Below are positions 56,555-64,000 of a stretch of DNA of 64,000 nucleotides, piece by piece. The DNA comes from Epithemia pelagica (taxonomy: Eukaryota; Bacillariophyta; Bacillariophyceae; Surirellales; Surirellaceae), in contig OX337239.1 of NCBI GenBank assembly GCA_946965045.2, forward strand, positions 1,612,001-1,676,000, written 5' to 3'. The notes under the pieces were generated by a model. That model worked only from the letters and a program-made list of their open reading frames with translations. It was not told the origin of the DNA and did not search any database. The position numbers and the translations under genes are program-made. Each line of letters opens with the position of its first letter. Position 1 is the first letter of the stretch.

Positions 56555-58333
56555 ATGATCTCTCCTGAGGCACTTGATTTTACAGAGGCTGAAGCGAAAG
56601 AATTGGAGGCAACTCGGGAGGCATTACGAGACGTGTATGGGTCGACGTCATCGACCGTACGGGACAACAATGTAGCTACTGTAGGGGAAGGAGCACGGGG
56701 CCAGCTTCAGGGTGCTCTCGTGATGATGCCTCAAGAGGAGAGAGCAGCGTATGATGAGGCCATGAAAGTATGTCCTCGTCTGGTCGAGACAGAGTCCAAC
56801 CCAACATACTTTCTCGAGGCGTGTGCCTTTGATCCATGGGCCGCGGCACAGAGAATATGCGTTTATTGGCAGAAACGACGAGAGATATTTCAAGAACGAG
56901 CATTTCTACCAATGGACATCACCGGGGAGGGGGCTGTTCCCCAAGATGTGGTGGAAAGCCTGAAATGTGGAGGAACGACCATTCTGCCGCCTGATAGCAA
57001 GAACAGGCCGATTTTCTACAGTGATCGATCGAGGTTTAGTCGCCGTTGCATCGATGAAGATGCACGCATCAAAGTGATATTCTATACCCTACATGTCTTG
57101 CTAGAGTCTGATCTGGCACGGATGAATGGCTACATTGTGCTGACCACTATGGACACGGCCAAGTATGGGCAGAAACAAAACACTCCCCGAAAGAATATAT
57201 TTCGCCTATTTCAGTCAGGAGCTTTCCCGATGACAATCCGGGCCTTCCACATTGTCGTTTTCAAGAAGCGGTCCTTGATTGAGAGTTCGGTCCCGATTTG
57301 GCTCAAGCTCGTGGAGAGATGGAATTTTCTCAGCTTACGCACGGTTGCTTGCTTTGCCGAGTCAAGAGAAGAGGCTGTCGACAATTTGAAACGCTACTGT
57401 TTCTTGGAAAAGTACATACCGAAAGAGTTGGGTGGAAATCTTGATTTTGAAGATTATTTCAATCAATGGTTAGAAATGTGTACGGAAAACGAATATAGTT
57501 GGTTCAACGATGTCTTTCGAAACCGTGTGGTCGTTGAAAACGAAGACGAAGGAAATACTCAACAAGGAGCTCTGGAGAGTTTGGCTGTGGCTGCCACTCA
57601 AGTGCATGCACAAGAAGTTAAAGCTCGCAAACGAAAACAAGACGCTATTTACCAAAGAAAGAAGCGACAACAACGGAAGCAAGAATTTTCTAATCTGGCC
57701 ATCGAAGTGGAGGAGCTGAAACGGACTCATGCTGCTCTCAAGAAGGAACATGTTTTCCTTGAATCCCTAGTGAAACGTGCTGATGATATCGTTAAGCTGT
57801 GTGATCAGATTACGTTGGGAGACGAAGCTTCCAACAATCGTTCTTCTCAGTCGCAAGCTTTGTTACCAACTTCTACATTTCAGACCAGTTTGCCTGAAAT
57901 GCTGAAACTTCGTAGCCCACCGCCAAACACTTTGCGTCCTGATTCATGGAAAGGACATATGGGCTCTTCGGCAACCATACCAAGCCGCTCTTCGCAGTCG
58001 CTCAAGAGCATTACATCGCAGGTTCTCATGGAACAATTCAAAGAGGACGAGAAGAAGCGGCTTACAAGTCATCTGAGAATGGAACAACAACTGCAACAGC
58101 AACGCACTCTGTCAGACCCCTTGAGTGTTGTCGCTCAGCGCCTGGCTGAAGAGGCTACAACCCAGAATGCTCTCATGAACCAACAACTGGTGGCAGCGGA
58201 TCCAACAGTAGCACTACAGAATGCTGCGCTGGAAACACTGCAACGGCAAGCACAGTGGGCTTCCTCCAATGCGCAGCCTTCGTTGGTACCAAACCAACGC
58301 GGCGAGGAACCAAACAGCTCCATGAACACGTGA
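56555..58333 (+). CDS. CRAL-TRIO domain joined to a bZIP-like segment, copy B
   Basis: A 592-residue paralogue of the 52916-55135 protein. The same blocks occur in the same order: EATREALRDVYG near the start, WAAAQRICVYWQKRREIF, LKCGGTTILPPDSKNRPIFY, RIKVIFYTLHVLLESD, AFHIVVFKKRSLIESSVP and IPKELGGNLDFED. The basic segment RKRKQDAIYQRKKRQQRKQE (about 357-376) keeps D-x7-R and is followed by a shorter heptad region (LKRTHAALKKEHVFLESLV). The C-terminus is Gln-rich but about 150 residues shorter than in copy A. The Cys-rich patch of copy A (CRFCHRCGDED) is SRFSRRCIDED here, so a metal site there is not conserved. ATG 56555 aligns with the start of copy A. Confidence 0.82.
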   Translation: MISPEALDFTEAEAKELEATREALRDVYGSTSSTVRDNNVATVGEGARGQLQGALVMMPQEERAAYDEAMKVCPRLVETESNPTYFLEACAFDPWAAAQRICVYWQKRREIFQERAFLPMDITGEGAVPQDVVESLKCGGTTILPPDSKNRPIFYSDRSRFSRRCIDEDARIKVIFYTLHVLLESDLARMNGYIVLTTMDTAKYGQKQNTPRKNIFRLFQSGAFPMTIRAFHIVVFKKRSLIESSVPIWLKLVERWNFLSLRTVACFAESREEAVDNLKRYCFLEKYIPKELGGNLDFEDYFNQWLEMCTENEYSWFNDVFRNRVVVENEDEGNTQQGALESLAVAATQVHAQEVKARKRKQDAIYQRKKRQQRKQEFSNLAIEVEELKRTHAALKKEHVFLESLVKRADDIVKLCDQITLGDEASNNRSSQSQALLPTSTFQTSLPEMLKLRSPPPNTLRPDSWKGHMGSSATIPSRSSQSLKSITSQVLMEQFKEDEKKRLTSHLRMEQQLQQQRTLSDPLSVVAQRLAEEATTQNALMNQQLVAADPTVALQNAALETLQRQAQWASSNAQPSLVPNQRGEEPNSSMNT

Positions 58334-58593
58334 GCAGGGTATCAGTTTCTCCCTTGTCAAGTTTGGGCCGAGTTTCTCGCTCGCATGTATTTATTGTATC
58401 AATGTTGAAAAGATATATTTCAGCATGAACTTCTGTATTAACTTTCACAGCATAAGTGTATGCTAGATTTGCTGATTATGGACTTGCTAGATTAGATTCC
58501 TTCTTTGCGCACATGAAGGTATCACTCAATAATTGCTATCCAGAGTAAATCCCATCTCCATGACAACTAGCAAATGATCGTCCGATCGACACC

Positions 58594-61500
58594 TTACGAA
58601 TAAACGGAAAAAAGGCGTTGGTGGACTTGCCATCGCAAAACGAGAAACGAAACCAACCATGCTACAAACAACACCACAGACAGCACAATTTGTATTTGAC
58701 CAACTCGCTGAAAGCGACGCAAGGCCAGTTGGATGCGATCAAGTCGGTCTTGTGGATCGCTGCCCTTGACCAACTCTCCATCCGCTTCGTCCACATGCGT
58801 TCGAAACTTGATCCCGTTGGGTTTCAATTTTCTCCAACGTATTCGTTTCACTCCATTAAATGCCAAGGACGTGATCAAATTGACCATAACCCCATGATAA
58901 AGAGCCAACAGGACGAGTACACAACATTTGACCACATAGAGTTCCACCTGACAATCTGCTTCAATGGTCGCCTCAAGAATTCGGTCAGAATTCACGCCGG
59001 AACAAGATTGGCCACCGCACAAACTGTCATCCAAGAGTTCGGTACAATCAAAACGACTGTCCACCAGTAGGTCTTCCCACCACCCACTTGGCCAGCAAGA
59101 CGCAAGGGCGGTTTCTTCCCCGCCTCTTCCTAACAGCTGCCCAATGGGTGGAAATGCTGATGGAGGGAGTGTGACATTGTCAATAGGACATAATTCAGGA
59201 ATCCCTGGCCCCTGACAAGGCATACCCTCGAAGGCTTGTTGTGCGTCGTGGCTGCTACCACTGTAACCTTCCAAACCACAGCATGCCTCTGAAAAGGCAT
59301 GATCCAAGAAAGAAACATCGAGGCACCGTCCCAGGCGATCGCCTACTATCATGGATTCATTGTAGGTCTTTACAACCCTTTGTAACGTCGCCCAATCCGA
59401 TCGATACAGTTGCTCTGATTCATGAAACCATACCAAGCACAGGTTCCGTTGCAGTCGACGGCACTGGAATTCGGCCCTCGTGTAATGCGCATTTCCAGCC
59501 ACATTCGCCTTGTTTATCAGAATCGGAGCAATCATGTTCCGGGCAACAAAGGTGCCGTCCCGAGACTCGATGCAACTTTGCTTGACATGCGGGAACCAAA
59601 AAAAGACACACAATAGGGCAAATGGCAACAGAAATAACCCAATCATCATCCACGGTGTCAAGAACAAATGTTCCAACAAGGCCAGTCGAATGAAAGACCA
59701 ACTCGAATCCTTGTAGTAGGCCTGTGGCCGTCCCTCCAATTCTTCATCACTGTCACTCTCTTCATCTTCTTCCGTAACAAGGTCAATTTCTGGGAGGTCC
59801 GGCGTCGCATTCCTTTCGTATTTTTGTTTCAACCGGACAATACGGATAAATTGAATAATGATTTCCACAAGCCATTGATGGGCAAACATGATGGCAAACA
59901 CCAATTCAAGTACAGGAGGGACGGAGAAGGTAGGGAAGGAAGGCTCTAGATAGTCAAAGGATGTGGTATTGGCCCCACCCTCCAGGGTTGGAAAACCATT
60001 TGGTTCAGACGTTCCTTTTGTTATTTGTTCCAGGTTCGATGCCGTGCCATCCAAGGCCTGATGCCCCTGATGAACTTGTTCGTTCCAGTCTGTTGTAGCT
60101 TCCGTGACCATAATAGCTTCTTGTAACAATTGCAATATTCGTTCTTGAGCCTCTTGATTTTCTTGATCCATTCGATCTAAATCCTCATTCATTGTTTCGT
60201 TGTTGCTGCGCTCTTCATCGTTTTGATACTTGGGAGGATCATAGTCTTGCAAAGTAAACAAATCTTCCAGCGTCGTTAATAGCTCTTGAAACAAACTCTG
60301 AAAGGAAAGATTCACTTGTTGTTGCCACAATCCCACCTTGTGAACCATGGTACGATTTAACAGGTGCACAATGGAATGTACCAAGGCATCCAGATCGACC
60401 GTGGGCACGGTGGCCACATCGAATTGGGGCAAAGCATAAACGGGTGTCGGTAACAGCCCTTGTACAGTGGGAATGTTGGACAAATCCATGTACGATGGCA
60501 GGGAAACACTGGGTGGTAAAAAATCCTTGACAAAGGCCGATGACAACTTCAAACGCTCAATGACGTCTTGATAATGGACCCGAAAGGCCTCGAGACTGAT
60601 GTAGAAACTCTTCAACCGCGTTTCCAAAATGTCAATTCGTACCTTGGCGTCTTGCAATACATTCAAGACTCGGGTTTGCAACAACATGTCCAATTGAGCC
60701 AAGACGTCTGGTTCCCACATGTCATCCCAAACCAAGGCAAGATTGTGGTCGTAGAGCAATTGATCCATCTTGACTTGCCATTCTTGTAAGAGTTGCAAGG
60801 CCCGAGCTACCTTGGCACCCACAAAGTAGTGATAATCGTAGGATGATCGGTTGTGCGCATAGTCGGACAATCGCGTGGCCAGGATCAGGGTGCGAGACCG
60901 CCAGGCTACCAATTCGTCGTGCAATTGGTTTGTCAAGGCCATCCGTTGGGCTTCCTGTTCTTGCGCCCGCCACAAGGCGCCACGGTGTCCACTACCATTG
61001 CCACTTAGTCCAATCAAGAGTTCTTGATCCTGTACGGTACAAACGAGGCTGTCGAAAGAAGCGTCTGTGCTGTTGGTTGTGTTGCTAATGGTATTGATCC
61101 ATGGAATCGGCAGGTTGCTCCTTGGAACACTGTTCTCGTCATTGTTGGGTGGTTGTTCTGACTGGAGAAGATGCCATTCAGTGAAGGCTTGTTGTGCTCG
61201 TTGCATGTCTTCATGACATGTTTGTACCATGGGCATGACTTGGTTTTCAAGAATCGTCTCGCGGTTGTACCGTCGTTGATCCAAGGACGTTTGCCAAGCA
61301 CGATTGGCGACTTGATGGAGCCACGAGGAGGAGGGACCGGAAGAGCCGTGTGCGTGTGTGGTTTGTGCAGATGGTTCTTCCTCATGTGATAATGTCTCTA
61401 ACTCTTGAAAGGTATGAACGGCACACTGATAGTAAGCCTGTGATTCCATACGAACCAAGGCCTGTACATTGGCCATGGGAATTTGAACGGCCTCGTTAAA

Positions 61501-62001
61501 TGTAGGCCACTCCATTCCTCCTCCTCCAGCTGCCAATAACAAGAACAAACTAAAGGACCATCGTGGATAGGTCAACACAAAATGAACAACCGTCATAAAG
61601 GTTCGATTGCGTCGGACTTGTTCTTCTGTCAATTCCACCAGAACGGATGTGGTGACCATTTCGGCCACTGGGCTGATCGCTTCTTTGGAAGGAGGGTTTT
61701 CTTCGTCGTCGTCGTCGTCGTCATCATCATCAGGGACTTGAACCATGCCCATGCTGTTATGGTTGTTGTTGTCGTCGTCGTTGCCAAGGACCAAACCAAT
61801 GGGAGAGTGATGGACGATCGTGGTGTATGGGTTGGAGGGAATCTCGGCTTCGGAGGAATGTTCCAGCCCCATGGATCCAGAGCAGCTGCTGCTACACTCT
61901 TGTTCCTTCTTTTCTTCCTCGAAGATGCTGTCATCGTCGTCCACAAATGCAATGTAAGGGCGGCTACCTTGAGCCATGGTTCGAGAAAGCAGGGGCATCA
62001 T
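58594..62001 (-). CDS. Large multi-span membrane protein of unknown function
   Basis: A 1,135-residue single-exon protein from ATG 62001 (a second ATG follows directly). An acidic cytosolic-type N-terminus (poly-Asp near 90-100) precedes a first span near 135-160. A helical region of about 500 residues follows. Two spans occur around residues 690-800 (VLELVFAIMFAHQWLVEIII; LLEHLFLTPWMMIGLFLLPF). A Cys-rich loop of about 230 residues follows (CQGPGIPELC, CGGQSCSG). Two C-terminal spans (VVKCCVLVLLALYHGVMVNL; IQIVLSVVLFVAWLVSFLVL) end the protein. Five spans with two large loops on one side resembles prominin-like topology, but I see no sequence evidence for that family. The Cys-rich loop suggests an extracytosolic, disulfide-bonded domain. 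Confidence 0.72.
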   Translation of the reverse strand: MMPLLSRTMAQGSRPYIAFVDDDDSIFEEEKKEQECSSSCSGSMGLEHSSEAEIPSNPYTTIVHHSPIGLVLGNDDDNNNHNSMGMVQVPDDDDDDDDDEENPPSKEAISPVAEMVTTSVLVELTEEQVRRNRTFMTVVHFVLTYPRWSFSLFLLLAAGGGGMEWPTFNEAVQIPMANVQALVRMESQAYYQCAVHTFQELETLSHEEEPSAQTTHAHGSSGPSSSWLHQVANRAWQTSLDQRRYNRETILENQVMPMVQTCHEDMQRAQQAFTEWHLLQSEQPPNNDENSVPRSNLPIPWINTISNTTNSTDASFDSLVCTVQDQELLIGLSGNGSGHRGALWRAQEQEAQRMALTNQLHDELVAWRSRTLILATRLSDYAHNRSSYDYHYFVGAKVARALQLLQEWQVKMDQLLYDHNLALVWDDMWEPDVLAQLDMLLQTRVLNVLQDAKVRIDILETRLKSFYISLEAFRVHYQDVIERLKLSSAFVKDFLPPSVSLPSYMDLSNIPTVQGLLPTPVYALPQFDVATVPTVDLDALVHSIVHLLNRTMVHKVGLWQQQVNLSFQSLFQELLTTLEDLFTLQDYDPPKYQNDEERSNNETMNEDLDRMDQENQEAQERILQLLQEAIMVTEATTDWNEQVHQGHQALDGTASNLEQITKGTSEPNGFPTLEGGANTTSFDYLEPSFPTFSVPPVLELVFAIMFAHQWLVEIIIQFIRIVRLKQKYERNATPDLPEIDLVTEEDEESDSDEELEGRPQAYYKDSSWSFIRLALLEHLFLTPWMMIGLFLLPFALLCVFFWFPHVKQSCIESRDGTFVARNMIAPILINKANVAGNAHYTRAEFQCRRLQRNLCLVWFHESEQLYRSDWATLQRVVKTYNESMIVGDRLGRCLDVSFLDHAFSEACCGLEGYSGSSHDAQQAFEGMPCQGPGIPELCPIDNVTLPPSAFPPIGQLLGRGGEETALASCWPSGWWEDLLVDSRFDCTELLDDSLCGGQSCSGVNSDRILEATIEADCQVELYVVKCCVLVLLALYHGVMVNLITSLAFNGVKRIRWRKLKPNGIKFRTHVDEADGELVKGSDPQDRLDRIQLALRRFQRVGQIQIVLSVVLFVAWLVSFLVLRWQVHQRLFSVYS

Positions 62002-62595
62002 GACAACACTGGTATTTGGTATCGATATGGAAGCACGGAAATTGAGACGGCGAAGTCACAAAGGCATGACGACAAGGAAAAAGGGGCTTGAGAGATTGGT
62101 TTTTGAGGATTGGTGGGATTACGAGCCATTTTTCATATTTCGCAAGTGGGTCGGCGGCGGAGACCGGTTTTACGTGGCTTTCGGCACTTCCAGAGGACGG
62201 ACGCGAGGATCATCGCGTCCGTCATTCATTCCTTTTGTACTTATGCTTCTTCCTGGCAACCATAGCTATACACGAAATAAACGTTATTCTCTATGCACAA
62301 GACCATGTAGCTGCTGTACTTGGGGAGTCTGGAGAGCGACTTCTACGAAACAAAGAGAAGCGTCATGGTGAAAAGATGATATCAGCGACCTAACCGCCTT
62401 TAATTCGGGAGCTATTGACGTCGTGCAATCTATGTTTGCTATGTGCTCTGAGCTCAAACTTTCTTTTGGGCCCTCGTTTTTTCATCGCCATGTCCTCGGC
62501 GACGCTTCCTCCTTCGTTGCGTTTGTCGTTGGAGTATTCGATCAGAAACGAAAACTACGGCCCTTGTACTCAATCACTCGGATAGTTGTTGGACG
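62002..62595. other. Divergent promoter region
   Basis: It lies between the starts of the multi-span protein and the sulfotransferase. Short open frames are shadows. No clear motif. Confidence 0.4.
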
Positions 62596-64000
62596 ATGTC
62601 GTCTTCTTCGTCGTCGCGGTTGTGGCTTCGCAAACCTACACACGGTAATGGTGGCAACTCCTCCTCCCAACCGATTCGGAACCTTGCAAGTCGATCCAAC
62701 ACGTCATTTCAAAATCATCACTCCCCACAAAGTTCGAATTCAGTGCTAAGAAGAATGATAAAAGGCAAAGGAAATGGCGTGATGGTCGTGAAGTTCATCA
62801 TGGTGGTACTGGTTTTGGTGGTGGGACTCTATTCTCTGGTATGGATTTGGTTCACCCATACAGGAGTCGCGTCATCATCATCATCATCATCTTCCACGGT
62901 CACTCCGAACAATCTTCTCCACAAAACGAACATGCAAAACAACCACCGTATGATTGCTCCGACGAATGCTGCCCACAACAAGAGCAACACTCGTCGATTG
63001 GATGAATTCGCCACCACGGCCGACGGAGTCTTGTATCGACCTGGATCGCATTACCAATGTCAAAAACGCAGTGGCGCCTTTATTACGCTTCCCCGTGTGC
63101 CGTCTTTGCTGATTGTGGTGCGTACGTTTCACGACACGACCATGAAACCAGAAAGCACTTTACAACCCATCCAATCCCTTGCATCCGAAAGCATTCTCAA
63201 CACTGTGTGTCTTGTTTCGTATTGTCTCTCTTTGTCTTCTTATTTCCTACTTGCTTCTCTTCGTCGCTTGATCCTTTCGGTTCTTACGTAGGGCGTCCAA
63301 AAAGGCGGAACGACGGCCTTGAATTTTCTATTGAATCGTCACAAGAGATTGATTCGATCCAGTTTCTTTGAACCACATTTCTTTGATCAACATCCATCCA
63401 TTGCCAATCGACCCATTCGACAAGAACTGATGCAACTGAATCGGGTGGAACGGATGGAGCCGTCCAATCGTAGTACACTCACGACAGAAACAAACCCAAA
63501 GACAACCAATCAACCACCATCCCAACCCCGTGCACCCTTGTTTTACGAAACTCCACCCTTGATTTGTGATTTACGCGAAATTTATGCCACCTCCTGCTTT
63601 CCCTATTCTGACGTATGGAAACATCCTACCATGTTAACCTACGAAAAGACACCCTCCTACATTTTAATCGATGGAGCAGCCCAACTCATTCATACAATGG
63701 CACCCTGGGCCAAAATTATTGTATCTCTCCGAAATCCCATTGATCGGTGCGTATCCAAAATTTGTGTGTGTTGCAAATGGGGCGGAATTCTATTGCACAT
63801 AACATATCATGAAGTATACATGGACGGGGTTTTGTCTTGTACACGTGAACTTACTCACCTGTATCTTATTGTTCTTTGTTCTGTTTCACACCGATGTACT
63901 GTGTCCTCGCAGGGCCTTGTCCAATTACAAAATGAATGTCGAATTGCATCCTGAACGCATGATGAACAAGACCTTTGAAGAGGTATTGGCCAAGGACTTG
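62596..64000 (+). CDS. Golgi-type sulfotransferase, partial at the right edge
   Basis: Exons are 62596-63117, 63292-63746 and 63913 to beyond the window; the introns are 174 and 166 bp with GTGCGT starts and TAG or CAG ends. Joining gives SLLIVGVQKGGTTALNFLL, the 5'-phosphosulfate loop for PAPS, and later IIVSLRNPIDRALSNYKM, the 3'-phosphate site, both hallmarks of sulfotransferases that act on glycans. A single N-terminal membrane span (MVVKFIMVVLVLVVGLYSLV) with a polar front segment makes it a type II protein, as expected in the Golgi. The last visible part, MMNKTFEEVLAKDL, shows that the fold continues past 64000. The acceptor is unknown; sulfated extracellular polysaccharide is a plausible substrate in a diatom, by inference only. 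Confidence 0.88.

Noticed and set aside
61582-62091. Plus-strand frame with VVVV runs
   Set aside because: It is the antisense of the Asp-rich N-terminus of the multi-span protein.

Overview
The window looks like nuclear DNA of a diatom, probably pennate. It is gene-dense and intron-poor, with introns of 70-190 bp that have GT-AG ends. Several proteins start with a signal peptide followed by a diatom plastid-type cleavage motif (A^F or A^W). The proteins are rich in Ser, Gln and acidic low-complexity tracts. I see no bacterial operon structure, tRNA or rRNA gene. The species is inferred only from these traits.

Layout. 0.7-4.1 kb: a C-rich non-LTR-type reverse transcriptase ORF broken by one stop, ending 125 bp before a haem peroxidase gene. 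5.8-10.3 kb: an Arg/Ser-rich protein, a Mutator-like MITE with 9-bp target repeats, and a single-span membrane protein gene frameshifted by a 26-bp tandem duplication. 10.8-16.7 kb: a FIST-domain protein, a three-exon UDP-sugar pyrophosphorylase (both with plastid-type presequences) and a small three-span membrane protein. 17-21 kb: a decayed importin-alpha copy and a Kelch protein. 22.3-25.1 kb: an SLC35B1-type nucleotide-sugar transporter, divergent from a thioredoxin-fold protein. 25.8-26.4 kb: an inverted duplication of a gene fragment.

26.9-33.7 kb is the most striking part. One ORF joins a secretory leader, a full ERO1 thiol oxidase, a soluble fumarate reductase and a cytochrome b5 domain. 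It is followed in tandem by a second, stand-alone fumarate reductase paralogue. In yeast the soluble fumarate reductases support ERO1-driven disulfide formation when oxygen is absent. The fusion therefore suggests a single polypeptide passing electrons from dithiol to fumarate, or through b5, in the endoplasmic reticulum.

34.2-64 kb: an ALKBH8/TRM9 fusion with 42 consecutive CAA codons, a low-complexity protein with a 49-nt perfect palindrome upstream, a GRP170/HYOU1 ER chaperone ending in DDEL, an ABM-domain membrane protein, a two-exon conserved protein of unknown role, an ankyrin-like protein, two head-to-head paralogues that join a CRAL-TRIO lipid-binding domain to a bZIP-like segment, a large multi-span protein, and the first exons of a Golgi-type sulfotransferase that runs off the right edge.
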